A DNA stretch of 64,000 nucleotides, from NCBI RefSeq assembly GCF_900086655.1, contig NZ_LT575476.1:2639869-2703868 (forward strand), read 5' to 3'. Origin of the DNA: Paenibacillus tuaregi. Lineage in GTDB: Bacteria > Bacillota > Bacilli > Paenibacillales > Paenibacillaceae. Shown piece by piece: positions 10,528 through 18,463 of this stretch (the first letter of the stretch is position 1; each line of letters begins with the position of its first letter). Position numbers and translations under genes: made by a program. Below the pieces are notes generated by a model. That model was given only the letters and a program-made list of their open reading frames with translations, had not been told where the DNA came from and made no database searches.

Positions 10528-11409
10528 TTATGCTTGAAAAGCATGTTTGATATGCTCCAAAAAACGTACTGCAGTTTGACTGAATATCTTATGTTTTTTC
10601 CAGACAATCACCGTTGGAAACTGAAGTTCCGGGTAAAAGGGTCTAAAACATAGCGTGTTAGACTGCTTCATTGCAAGCGCACCTTCAATACAAATTGCAG
10701 TTCCTAACCCCTGTTCGACGAGGTTAAGCACGTTAGATATTAAATTGTAGGTCGCTACAAAGTTTAGATGTGCGTACTCATCGGCAAACCAGCTTGCAAT
10801 CTCGTTTTGTACGACAGATCGACTGGATATGAGCAGAGGCACCCCGACTAAATCGGTTGAAGTTACATACTCATTCTGTGCGAGTGGTGATGAGCTCTTC
10901 ATAAGCACTCCCCAGCGCTCTTTTTGAGGCAGCCTGATAAAATCATATTTCTCAATGTGAATCGGCTCTAATAAAATACCTACGTCGAGCAGTCCTTTAT
11001 CTATACGCTCCTTTATGTCATCGCCCGTTCCACTAAAAATATGGTACTTAACCTGTGGATACTCGACATTGAACTCTTTTAGCAGACTTAATATCACATT
11101 AGATGTTAAAGATTCAACACTTCCAATGGAGAGGGTTCCTCCCACCAGATTATGCTGATCCCTAAATTCCTTCTCCGTTCTATCCGCAAGAGTAAGGATC
11201 TCCTCTGCCCTTTGACGCAAAAGCATACCTGCCTCCGTTAGTGTAATTTTGCTTTTCCCACGGGTAAACAGTTGGGTTCCTAAATCTTTCTCCAAATCAG
11301 CCAATTGCCTACTTAACGTAGGTTGTGTTACATGGAGAATCGTTGCTGCATGCGTTATATTCTCTACACGGGCAACTGTTAAAAAATATCGAAGCACTCT
11401 TAATTCCAT
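10528..11409 (-). CDS. LysR-type transcriptional regulator
   Basis: This 293-residue regulator has an N-terminal winged helix (residues 1-60; AATILHVTQPTLSRQLADLEKDLGTQLF is the recognition region) and a periplasmic-binding-protein-like effector domain (about 90-290). The ATG follows AGGAGG. It is transcribed toward bglP with a 168-base gap. By sequence style it resembles LysR proteins found next to AKR and CMD genes rather than sugar regulators, so it may control the redox cluster at 290-6410 instead of, or as well as, bglP. That assignment is inference. The inducer is unknown. Confidence 0.9.
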   Translation of the reverse strand: MELRVLRYFLTVARVENITHAATILHVTQPTLSRQLADLEKDLGTQLFTRGKSKITLTEAGMLLRQRAEEILTLADRTEKEFRDQHNLVGGTLSIGSVESLTSNVILSLLKEFNVEYPQVKYHIFSGTGDDIKERIDKGLLDVGILLEPIHIEKYDFIRLPQKERWGVLMKSSSPLAQNEYVTSTDLVGVPLLISSRSVVQNEIASWFADEYAHLNFVATYNLISNVLNLVEQGLGTAICIEGALAMKQSNTLCFRPFYPELQFPTVIVWKKHKIFSQTAVRFLEHIKHAFQA

Positions 11410-11770
11410 AATTTCCTCCTAAGATGCATTAAAAGAACGATTTTAGTGGTGCGATGATTCGTAGTCTTCAGTTAACGATTACCTGAAGATGACGTTGATT
11501 AGGATGATCAACTGCCTTTCTTAACTAATATGGGTGATTATACATCAATTAGGGTGAGATTACTTACGCTGACCACCCGGCAACTCATTTCCTGCCAGTT
11601 TCACGAATCGATCCCTTGCTTAAATCTAAATAGTTATTTTGCAGTCTAAGTGGTTCAATGAATGCACTCGTATCATAATACGGAAAAAAATTACGTTGTT
11701 GGATCGGATGGGTCAATTTCTAATGCTGGACCCATTTTAAAGAGTGTATCGTATGTCGCTGGATGCTGTG
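11410..11770. other. Gene-free interval
   Basis: No gene was recognised. The stretch should contain the promoter of the LysR gene near its right-hand start (11409) and the 5' boundary of the R1 copy at 11771. Nothing else stands out. Confidence 0.5.
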
Positions 11771-11895
11771 TTTAGATATACATCTAATCGGTACAAGTTC
11801 CTGTCCTTGGCTTGGGACACAAGAATTTGTACCGATAAAATAAAAAAGCCGCTAAAATAGCGACTTCAATGGGACCAAGTTCTTGTCCCTCGACA
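11771..11895 (-). repeat. R1 repeat copy, complete, 3' of the PhzF gene
   Basis: In plus-strand order the modules are: a small hairpin TTAGAT-atac-ATCTAA; an inverted repeat (CGGTACAAGTTCC... / ...TTTGTACCG); A/T-rich spacer; a hairpin GCCGCTAAAATAGCGAC at about 11848; then CAATGGGACCAAGTTCTTG, TCCCTCGACA. Read on the minus strand the last hairpin is followed by TTTTTTATTTT, a terminator for the PhzF-like gene ending at 12100. The paired bases TA/TA in this copy differ from AC/GT and AA/TT in others. Confidence 0.8.
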
Positions 11896-12099
11896 TTCCC
11901 CCGTTTTCAACTCGACATTTCAGGAAGGAAAGAAACGCCGCAAAACGATCAAAATCAAGGGAAACGACAGCTTGGATGAAGTAATGTTAACCCGTCGTCT
12001 GCTCACGCAAGCATCCTCCGCTATCTAGACTCGCCAGTAGCAGAATCCTCCCGTTGCCCCGTAAGGTACCGTAGCTGCAAACAGCCAGTTTGATTTCAC

Positions 12100-12978
12100 T
12101 TATATTGTGATATGTCTTCGTTCAATGCCAACCACTGCTCCGCCAACCCGAACCTGGTTGATTTCACCGCTCTCGCTCAGGCGCATTCCTACCTTAATTT
12201 CAGAAGGACAATTCATCGAATACCCTTGTCTGAACGTGACGTGCTCCACTTCCCGCAAAGACAGTTGGCCATGTTGGTACAAATAGCTGAGCAGGGCACC
12301 GTTGGATGTTCCTGTCGCGCTCTCCTCGGGAATATCGTACAGCGGCGCAAAATTCCGACATTCCGCAGCAGCATCGTCTGGAGTATCCATCGTGAACAGG
12401 TGATATCCAACTACATCATATTTTTTGCTGATGGCGGTTATGGCGTCAAAATTTGGCTGAACTTCATTCAAGAGCTTCCTGCTGCGGATCGGGATCAAAA
12501 TGTCCCGCAGCCCCGTCGAAACAATCTGGATGGGCAACCCGGTTTCCAGATCCTCGGCATCCATCCCCAAAGATGGGGCGATTTCCTCACAGGATATCCT
12601 TTCAAGAAATTGTGGTAAGGCTTGTGACAAATAAACAAGACCCTCAGAGCTAATATCGACATCCAAAATCCCTGCCTTGGTTTCTATCTTATAGGAGGTC
12701 CCTTCCTTTACCAAGCCCAGCGAATGCATTAGTCCAAATGCAGCAATCGTGGCATGTCCGCACAGATCAACTTCGCTGGCGGGGGTGAAATAGCGGATTT
12801 TGTAATCCGCAAGCAGGGATTTTTCCATAAAGGCCGTCTCTGAAAAGCCCAATTCTTTCGCTATAAGCTGCATATCGGCAGCATACAGCGAAAGGTCACC
12901 CTCCAAGACAACGCCTGCTGGATTACCACCACGCTCCCCTTTCGCAAACGCATTTAACGTATACACTTCCACATTCAT
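12100..12978 (-). CDS. PhzF-family isomerase/epimerase-like protein
   Basis: This 292-residue protein has the diaminopimelate-epimerase fold of the PhzF family. Key segments are YTLNAFAKGERGGNPAGVVLEG at the start, ELGFSETAFM with the family's conserved Glu (about residue 46), YFTPASEVDLCGHATIAAF (about 63-81) and ESATGTSNGALLSYLYQHGQ (about 220). Phenazine PhzF isomerises dihydro-3-hydroxyanthranilate; no other phenazine genes are present, so this is one of the many PhzF homologues of unknown substrate. The gene stands alone, with an unusually long candidate leader upstream and an R1 terminator element downstream. Confidence 0.9.
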   Translation of the reverse strand: MNVEVYTLNAFAKGERGGNPAGVVLEGDLSLYAADMQLIAKELGFSETAFMEKSLLADYKIRYFTPASEVDLCGHATIAAFGLMHSLGLVKEGTSYKIETKAGILDVDISSEGLVYLSQALPQFLERISCEEIAPSLGMDAEDLETGLPIQIVSTGLRDILIPIRSRKLLNEVQPNFDAITAISKKYDVVGYHLFTMDTPDDAAAECRNFAPLYDIPEESATGTSNGALLSYLYQHGQLSLREVEHVTFRQGYSMNCPSEIKVGMRLSESGEINQVRVGGAVVGIERRHITI

Positions 12979-13224
12979 GTTCCGCTTATCCTCTCCTTAT
13001 CTTTGAATGATAACGATTCTTTAAGTCAGTTTCTTCCGCTCCTTACGACATTGCATTATGTTCATTCCAGGCAGGCTCTCCCTGCCCTATCAGTCCCTAT
13101 ATACACCGTACCGTTACAACTGCAAGCAACACAGGTCTGGACGACAAATAGATCCGACTTCCAGGAAAGCCATGCCAATGCCGGATGCTGCGCATCAAGG
13201 TTGATCAGCATGGGCCAAGGATCC

Positions 13225-13256
13225 ATTATACCACGGACAGCTATACCGGCCGTCAA
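13225..13256 (-). promoter_or_regulatory. Candidate promoter of the PhzF gene
   Basis: On the minus strand TTGACG (13256-13251) is followed after 20 bases by TATAAT (13230-13225), preceded by TGG to give an extended -10. The spacer is long for sigma-A, so the extended -10 would be decisive. A start near 13218 would give a leader of about 240 bases before the ATG at 12978. Confidence 0.5.
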
Positions 13257-13442
13257 CATCCGCACAGAACGGACTCTCTTGCTCTTTGAATCGGAACCGG
13301 TCTCGCTTGCATCCCGTTTCCTTACGTTTAATTTGAATACCCTCCCATTTTACACAATTCGTATCTATCCAGCCGAAAAATACGTAGGTACAGCAAATTG
13401 TACCATTAATAAAGATAAATTAGGCAACTTATTTAGAACTAC

Positions 13443-13520
13443 TCTGCCCGTTAGCTTAATGAAATTGCATGGAAACATGGTTAGATATTTATCTAATCGG
13501 TAATCGGCTCAGATTCTTGC
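13443..13520 (+). repeat. R2/R1 junction repeat fragment
   Basis: CTGCCCGTTAGCTTAATGAA, then ATTGCATGGAAACATGG, then TTAGAT-attt-ATCTAA and CGGTAATCGG. The first part is the left end of the R2 family and the rest is the left part of R1; the R1 terminator half is missing. The same order occurs at 46548, where R1 is complete, so this looks like a truncated long copy. Confidence 0.65.
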
Positions 13521-13820
13521 ATTCGCTTAAGTTGGTAGTTTATCCTTTGGCGAAAATCACTATTTTTAGCGAATAACAGAGCTCTCTTATTAAATGCTCA
13601 GATAGCAACTTAAGCTAACAAGCCCGTACTTTAGTTGTTTTTAAAAATGTCGCTTGGTTGTTATTAGGTAGTATACTAGTACTCCTGATATCATCCTTAA
13701 CATTGGTACTAAGAGAAAATACAAACTCACGTTAATACTTATAAGATCATAGATGAAAACCGTTAATCATAATTACGTAAAGATTAACGGTGTATTGCTT
13801 GTCAGCGGTGGTTCTAATTC

Positions 13821-13919
13821 AACTAGTCTGCCCGTTAGTAAACAAAAGCAGCAAGATCACATGGATCTGCTGCTTTCTTTTTTGTTATCATGCTATCGTT
13901 TCCCGTTAGTTCAATGAAC
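13821..13919. repeat. R2 repeat copy with hairpin
   Basis: CTGCCCGTTAG, an A-rich spacer, a GCAGC...GCTGC hairpin, a T-rich spacer, then TATGCTATCG-like sequence and TCCCGTTAGTTCAA. The two CCCGTTAG motifs lie in direct orientation about 75 bases apart with the hairpin between them. Similar units are at 15679 and 63474, and partial ones at 46795 and 59565. Confidence 0.7.
13845..13883. terminator. Bidirectional hairpin terminator in R2 copy
   Basis: The stem pairs AAAGCAGC(A)AGATC with GATCTGCTGCTTT around a five-base loop, 13 pairs with one bulge. T-tracts follow on the plus strand and, more weakly, on the minus strand. It lies about 100 bases beyond the end of the minus-strand HxlR gene and is its likely terminator. 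Confidence 0.65.
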
Positions 13920-13980
13920 TAGGGAGAGGATTTTAATTAATTAAATATACACTTTAAATAGTATAGTTATAAGGAGAAAG

Positions 13981-14379
13981 TCACATCGAATCTACCATGG
14001 ATTCAACCACGTTTTCTGTCTGTCTAGAAGTAGCACTTGATAAATTTTTATGTTTTTCTCCCCAGATTTTCATTTCGATAATGATCGGCACTAATGTGCG
14101 TCCGAATTCCGATAGCGAGTATTCCACTTTGGGAGGAACTTGCGGGTACACTTCACGGTGTACGATCCCGTCTTCTTCAAGCTCTCGAAGCTGTAGCGCC
14201 AGCATTCTCTGTGTAATGGTCGGACATATTCTGCGAAACTCATTAAATCGTACGGGACCTTCGATCATATGATACAAAAGTACACCCTTCCACTTGCCGC
14301 CAATGACATCCAACGTATACTCGACGGGACAACCTTCTTCATTCGGGCATTGGCCATATCCCGATTTGCGGTCACGCAT
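13981..14379 (-). CDS. HxlR-family regulator (redox-sensor-like)
   Basis: This 132-residue winged-helix protein has the HxlR pattern: CPVEYTLDVIGGKWKGVLLYHM (about 17-40), FNEFRRICPTITQRMLALQLRELEEDGIV and PPKVEYSLSEFGRTLVPII. Cys residues at about 11 and 17 resemble the N-terminal sensing Cys of YodB/HypR-type members that respond to quinones and aldehydes. The ATG follows GAGGAGG by eight bases. It is divergent from a quinone-reductase-like ADH gene 136 bases away, with two inverted repeats between them. Repression of that gene and release by electrophile stress is the likely scheme (inference). Confidence 0.88.
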   Translation of the reverse strand: MRDRKSGYGQCPNEEGCPVEYTLDVIGGKWKGVLLYHMIEGPVRFNEFRRICPTITQRMLALQLRELEEDGIVHREVYPQVPPKVEYSLSEFGRTLVPIIIEMKIWGEKHKNLSSATSRQTENVVESMVDSM

Positions 14380-14401
14380 GTATTTATCCTCCTCTTTTAA
14401 C

Positions 14402-14455
14402 AGTATACAAATTGATACTACATCACACTAATGTGCGTACTATTCATGATAGTTA
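14402..14455. promoter_or_regulatory. Candidate HxlR operators, divergent promoter region
   Basis: Two inverted repeats lie between the divergent hxlR-like and ADH genes: AGTAT-acaaattg-ATACT (14402-14419) and TACTAT-tcatg-ATAGTTA (14438-14455). They are related (AGTAT/TACTAT arms), spaced about 36 bases centre to centre, and suit a dimeric winged-helix regulator acting on both promoters. Confidence 0.55.
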
Positions 14456-14515
14456 ATATACGTTATATTACAACCAGAAAGCAATAAGTGATATATATTC
14501 AAGGAGGAAACGACA

Positions 14516-15550
14516 ATGTCAAAACCACAAATGAAAGCTATCGGCTTGCTGAAGTATTTACCCATTAATCAACCTGAGAGCTTGCTGGACGTCATGATGG
14601 ATGTACCTGAACCTACAGGGAGAGACTTGCTGATCCGAGTCAAAGCCATTTCTGTTAATCCCGTCGACGTTAAAGTGCGCGCTCCCAAAAATCGGACCGA
14701 AAACGTGCCAAAGGTTCTCGGTTGGGATGTTGCTGGTGTCGTCGAACAAGCCGGACCAGAATCCTCACTGTTCAAACCTGGCGATGAAGTGTATTATGCC
14801 GGCAGCATTGCCCGTCCTGGTGGGAATAGCGAGTTTCACCTCGTTGATGAGAGAATCGTCGGTTTTAAACCAGCAACACTGGAATTTGCGCATGCAGCCG
14901 CTCTGCCGTTAACCGCTATCACCGCTTGGGAAGGATTATTTGATCGTTTGGGCGTGTCTGCAGCCACCGAGCGCAACGAAGGCAAAACCATTTTGATCAT
15001 CGGGGCGGCGGGTGGTGTTGGTTCTATTGCGACACAACTGGCCAAACACGCTGGCTTGACTGTCATCGGCACAGCTTCACGCCCTGAATCTTCTGATTGG
15101 GCTAAAAACATGGGAGCTGATCACATCATCAATCATTACGAAGCATTTCTCCCTCAGCTTAAAGCGCTGGGCTTGGAACACGTTGACTATATTTTCTGCT
15201 TGAACAGTACGGAGAAGCATTGGGTCAATATGGCTGAAGCCATTGCTCCTCAAGGGAAAATCTGCTCCATTGTAGAGACGGATGAGCTGCTTGATCTGAC
15301 CTTACTGAAAAACAAAAGCGTCACTTTTGCCTGGGAGCTGATGTTCACCAGACCATTATTCCAGACTTCGGATATGATTGAACAGCACAACCTGTTAAAC
15401 GAAGTTTCCCGTATGATCGATGAAGGACGCTTACGAACTACGGTTGCCCAGATCCTCTCTCCCATCAATGCAGCCAATTTGCGTAAAGCCCATGCAATGC
15501 TGGAAGAAGGACGTATGACAGGTAAAATTGTGATTGAGAACTTCGAGTAA
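14516..15550 (+). CDS. Zinc-less alcohol dehydrogenase/quinone reductase family protein
   Basis: This 344-residue member of the medium-chain dehydrogenase superfamily has a GroES-like N-terminal domain (about 20-130; INPVDVKVR..., LGWDVAGVV) and a Rossmann domain (about 150-300) with IGAAGGVGSIATQLAK for NADPH. The structural zinc cysteines of true ADHs are absent, placing it with ZADH/QOR-type reductases that act on quinones or enals. The ATG follows AGGAGG by eight bases. It is divergent from an HxlR regulator and so probably induced by electrophiles. Exact substrate unknown. Confidence 0.9.
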   Translation: MSKPQMKAIGLLKYLPINQPESLLDVMMDVPEPTGRDLLIRVKAISVNPVDVKVRAPKNRTENVPKVLGWDVAGVVEQAGPESSLFKPGDEVYYAGSIARPGGNSEFHLVDERIVGFKPATLEFAHAAALPLTAITAWEGLFDRLGVSAATERNEGKTILIIGAAGGVGSIATQLAKHAGLTVIGTASRPESSDWAKNMGADHIINHYEAFLPQLKALGLEHVDYIFCLNSTEKHWVNMAEAIAPQGKICSIVETDELLDLTLLKNKSVTFAWELMFTRPLFQTSDMIEQHNLLNEVSRMIDEGRLRTTVAQILSPINAANLRKAHAMLEEGRMTGKIVIENFE

Positions 15551-15678
15551 CTAATCGATTGCTAAACGCAAGGACAGGAACGTTTGTACTCGAAGCTAAT
15601 GTACCGCTTAATACGTCTCCACAAACGTATCATAGGAAGAGTCAGTTTATGTATATATTATTCGCGATATTATGCTAT

Positions 15679-15767
15679 TCTGTCCGTTAGTTAAACAAAA
15701 GCAGCCGATCACTATGGTCGGCTGCTTCTCGGATTTACTAAACTAACGTTTCCCGTTAGTTGAATTC
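15679..15767. repeat. R2 repeat copy with hairpin
   Basis: CTGTCCGTTAGTTAAAC, a long AAGCAGC...GCTGCTT hairpin, then ACGTTTCCCGTTAGTTGAATTC. The layout equals the copy at 13821, but the inner stem bases differ while pairing is kept (CGATC with GGTCG here, AGATC with GATCT there). It sits between two convergent genes. Confidence 0.7.
15699..15727. terminator. Hairpin between convergent genes
   Basis: A 12-bp stem (AAGCAGCCGATC / GGTCGGCTGCTT, one G-T pair) with a five-base loop lies between the plus-strand ADH gene and the minus-strand HEAT-like gene. A short A-tract on its left gives U residues on the minus strand. It could end transcripts from both sides. Confidence 0.5.
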
Positions 15768-15825
15768 TTTGGTGAATTTAAATAACAGATGTTGTTTTAT
15801 CATTAGTGTCACTTCCTTTCAAGCT

Positions 15826-16431
15826 TCAATTACCTCTGCTCCTAAATTCATCAAGCATCTTCTTGCTTTCTCCTAATGAGCGAAGTTGGACAATATCCCC
15901 TTTTTCATTTAAAGTAAAATGTCCTTTGAAAGCATCTGGCATGGCATTATATTGTTTTTCTTCCTGCTCATATGCCTGAATAAAACAAGCATATCCATAT
16001 TGATTTACTAAATACGGCAGCCCAAAAGCAGAACGAAGCAGCTCATATTCTTGAAAGTTATAAGGGGTGCTTTCAGGACGTTTCATCAGAATTTCTATGA
16101 ATTTAGACATCAGTTTCTCTACTTCTTTCTCAGTCGCATACTTTGCATAGCCTCGAATTGCAGTCAATCTCATGTCTAGGTAGCGCTCTTTTTTAAACGC
16201 TTTTAAGAAGAATTCCTTTAAATCAATATCTTCACAGAACACAAGTGCTTTCAATATTGTGTTGCGAATGTACAAATTTTTAGCCTTAAAATATAGTTCT
16301 ATTAAAAATTCAACATCTTCATTTGACAACGTTATATCCTTACATCTTTCCAGCAACTGTTGAAAATCGTTTTTATTTTCAAACCCTCTTTTTTGGGACA
16401 TTTTCTTAAGCTCTTCAATTATATTTATCAT
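15826..16431 (-). CDS. HEAT-repeat-like protein of unknown function
   Basis: This 201-residue, helix-rich cytoplasmic protein starts at the ATG at 16431, six bases after GGAGGG; a frame open to 16467 lacks a good site. The pattern YFKAKNLYIRNTILKALVFCEDIDLKEF...MRLTAIRGYAKYATEKEVEKL (about 45-115) resembles two or three HEAT-like helical pairs, a protein-interaction scaffold. No catalytic motif was seen. Its ATG overlaps (ATGA) the end of a broken upstream frame, implying former translational coupling. Such small HEAT proteins often accompany toxin/immunity or SMI1-type genes, but no partner is intact here. Confidence 0.75.
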   Translation of the reverse strand: MINIIEELKKMSQKRGFENKNDFQQLLERCKDITLSNEDVEFLIELYFKAKNLYIRNTILKALVFCEDIDLKEFFLKAFKKERYLDMRLTAIRGYAKYATEKEVEKLMSKFIEILMKRPESTPYNFQEYELLRSAFGLPYLVNQYGYACFIQAYEQEEKQYNAMPDAFKGHFTLNEKGDIVQLRSLGESKKMLDEFRSRGN

Positions 16432-16735
16432 ATGTATCCCTCCATCATTTCCTTCCTCTTCGGCCAATGTAATGAACCCATCCCAATTTCAATAATATCG
16501 TCAGTTAATTCTTTCATATCTTGATCAATTTTTCAAAATTGATAAGGCCATGACCAACGATTTCTTGTTTGTCGCGAGCTCGTTTATGTACCAAAATAAT
16601 TGTATTAGATAAATCAATAATGGAAGTTATTGGTTCCCTCCAGCAACTTCAGTAAACGCGGATTCATTGAGAATACTAATCGGGAATCCTCCTTCGCCAC
16701 AATAGCGACTCACCCATTTCAATCCCACTAGTATT
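16428..16735 (-). pseudogene. Frameshifted gene remnant upstream of the HEAT-like gene
   Basis: Three adjoining minus-strand frames read like one protein interrupted twice: LILVGLKWVSRYCGEGGFPI... (about 16640-16735), then TSIIDLSNTIILVHKRARDK... to INFEKLI (about 16515-16635), then KIDQDMKELTDDIIEIGMGS to MMEGYI and a TGA at 16428-16430 that overlaps the ATG of the next gene. No family was recognised. The two frame changes and the lack of a start with a ribosome site indicate a decayed gene. A sequencing error is possible but two are less likely. Confidence 0.55.
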
Positions 16736-16741
16736 AATATA

Positions 16742-16785
16742 CAAAAAGACAGAGGTATCACGCCATTCCTGCGCAATCCTCTGTC
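16742..16785 (-). terminator. Possible minus-strand terminator
   Basis: GACAGAGG (16748-16755) pairs with CCTCTGTC (16778-16785) around a 22-base loop, followed on the minus strand by TTTTTG. It may be a back-up terminator for the MFS gene ending at 16980. Confidence 0.45.
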
Positions 16786-16911
16786 GGAACAGTCGGTCAT
16801 TTATTTCGATAATTCAAAGTAAGTATATTGGATCTCAATTATTTAATTAAACATCTATTCGATAGGCTGACAATAAGTATCATTGGACTTACCACAGAAA
16901 AATATTGCGTT

Positions 16912-16959
16912 AAAAAGACAAAAGCCCAAGATCCGTCCAGCAGGATTTTCAGGCTTTTG
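16912..16959 (-). terminator. Terminator of the DHA2 exporter gene
   Basis: CAAAAGCC and GGCTTTTG form an outer stem (16919-16926 with 16952-16959) enclosing a second short ATCC/GGAT pairing. On the minus strand TCTTTTTAA follows. It lies 21 bases past the stop at 16980. Confidence 0.6.
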
Positions 16960-16979
16960 AAATGCTATGGTTAAAGCAG

Positions 16980-18356
16980 TTACACTTGCGGCTGGTGTTG
17001 CATGGCTGATCTCAGGTAGAGCACCGCACAGCTAATAGATACGATGACGATGATGGTCAGCCCCCAGTAAATATTGCTGTAGGCCATGCCCATTGGCAGA
17101 TTCTTTTGCATCGCCAGTGCGCTGGCAGAAGCAGCAACCCCCATGGCTCCGCTGCAGAACTGCAGCAGCTGGTACAGCCCCATCCCGGAGCCCATCTCGG
17201 CCGGCAGCAGAATACGGGAAATTTCGTTGGATACGCTGCTCGACAGAATTGTGAAGCAGGTGCTCATCAGCATGTAAATGAAGATGATGGCTACATATGA
17301 GCTTCCCTCAAATAATGCAAACAAGACGACGGCTACCAGGAAGAACACCGGGATAATCCGAAGAATAGGGTTGTTGCCACGAGAATCAATAAACCGACCG
17401 ACCCGCTGAGAGACAATCATGGCCAGGAACGATCCCGGAAAAATCACCATTCCCGCCTGGATGGCGCTTAGACTGTACTGTTTCACCAGAATCTGCGGCA
17501 TCAGGAACAAGGTCGCAAAGCTGCAGAGATAAGCAGCGATACCGACCGCTGCCAGGATCAGATAGCGGCGGTTCTGGAACAGGGATGGCAGGACAAACGG
17601 TTCCTTCGCCGAGCGAATCCGGGCAGCGAACAACACAAGCGATACAATCCCTCCAGCCAGACCAATCCAGGAATGATTCGTTAAGGCAATTAGCAGGCCT
17701 GTCGTGCCCACGCTAATGAACAATGCGCCCAGGAAATCGAAAGACCCCTTCTGCACACTCTCTTTTGGAATAAAAATGACGAACAGCGGTATCAGAAGCA
17801 TCGTGATTGCGGTAACTACAAACAACATATGCCAGCCTAAATACTCGACAATGGCTCCACCAATAACCGGACCCAGTCCAAGACCCATCGAGACGGAGGA
17901 CATGGTAATGCTCATCGCCTTGCCGCGGCGCTCAACCGGAATGTAACGGGAGTTCAGAACCATCGTCAGCGCAAGAATCGAACCCGCGCCAGTGGCTTGA
18001 ACGAGCCGTACAATTAGAAGCATCATGAAACTGTTGCTGAACAACCCTGCTATGGCAGCAAGACTCAGTGACAAGATACCTATTATGAACAGCCTGCGGA
18101 TCGGTACAAAATCGGCAATACGGCTGTATGTAATAGACGAGACGGCAAAAACGATCGAATATCCAGTGACAATCCACGAGGTTAACGCAGGTGTCAGATG
18201 AAAAGCGACTGCAACATCAGGCAGAGCCAGATTGAACATCATGGTATTCATGATGACCAGGACGATCGCTACACCTAGTAAAATGACTACAGCCCGTTCA
18301 TTTATTACGGCCGGTTCCTGTCCGTTAGATTCGGCTGGTACTGTTTTTTTATTCAT
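16980..18356 (-). CDS. MFS drug exporter, DHA2 (14-helix) type
   Basis: The ATG at 18356 follows GGTGGAG; an in-frame ATG at 18368 lacks a site. The product of about 458 residues has about fourteen hydrophobic helices. Motif A is degenerate (ITYSRIADFVPIRRLF) and motif C is readable in helix 5 (GLGLGPVIGGAIVEYLGW), as in H+-coupled multidrug exporters. It lies back to back with an ArsR regulator (18464, plus strand) with a 107-base shared promoter region, a usual arrangement for regulator-controlled efflux. The substrate is unknown. Confidence 0.9.
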   Translation of the reverse strand: MNKKTVPAESNGQEPAVINERAVVILLGVAIVLVIMNTMMFNLALPDVAVAFHLTPALTSWIVTGYSIVFAVSSITYSRIADFVPIRRLFIIGILSLSLAAIAGLFSNSFMMLLIVRLVQATGAGSILALTMVLNSRYIPVERRGKAMSITMSSVSMGLGLGPVIGGAIVEYLGWHMLFVVTAITMLLIPLFVIFIPKESVQKGSFDFLGALFISVGTTGLLIALTNHSWIGLAGGIVSLVLFAARIRSAKEPFVLPSLFQNRRYLILAAVGIAAYLCSFATLFLMPQILVKQYSLSAIQAGMVIFPGSFLAMIVSQRVGRFIDSRGNNPILRIIPVFFLVAVVLFALFEGSSYVAIIFIYMLMSTCFTILSSSVSNEISRILLPAEMGSGMGLYQLLQFCSGAMGVAASASALAMQKNLPMGMAYSNIYWGLTIIVIVSISCAVLYLRSAMQHQPQV

Positions 18357-18463
18357 TTTCTCCACCATCCAATTTCTATTGTTCGATTGTTATCGAAATT
18401 TGAAAATAATATAGCACGGTTTGTGTTATAATGCAATCATCAGTAAAAAAAGGAGGGCCTCCC

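Larger units (their letters stand above)
12979..13820. other. Gene-free interval
   Basis: No convincing gene. A 166-codon plus-strand frame at 13003 and a 67-codon minus-strand frame at 13062 do not look like proteins. The interval holds the candidate promoter and about 240-base leader of the PhzF gene (13225-13256 to 12979) and an R2/R1 junction fragment at 13443. Its right part is A/T-rich, with nothing recognisable. Confidence 0.5.

Noticed and set aside
11899..12028. Plus-strand open stretch ending KIKGNDSLDEVMLTRRLLTQ and five more residues
   Set aside because: It reads somewhat like the C-terminal end of a protein but has no start, no ribosome site and no recognised family. Kept only as a possible remnant.
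12112..12618. 168-codon plus-strand open frame
   Set aside because: It is antisense to the PhzF-family gene, whose minus-strand frame has clear conserved motifs.
12979..13218. T-box leader for the PhzF gene
   Set aside because: The segment GTAACGGTACGG faintly resembles a T-box, but the required UGGNACC core and specifier structure are absent.
13062..13265. 67-codon minus-strand open frame upstream of the PhzF gene
   Set aside because: It begins inside the candidate promoter, has no ribosome site and resembles no family.
13003..13503. 166-codon plus-strand open frame
   Set aside because: It has no ribosome site and no protein-like pattern. It overlaps the candidate PhzF promoter and runs into a repeat fragment; the composition looks like translated noncoding DNA.
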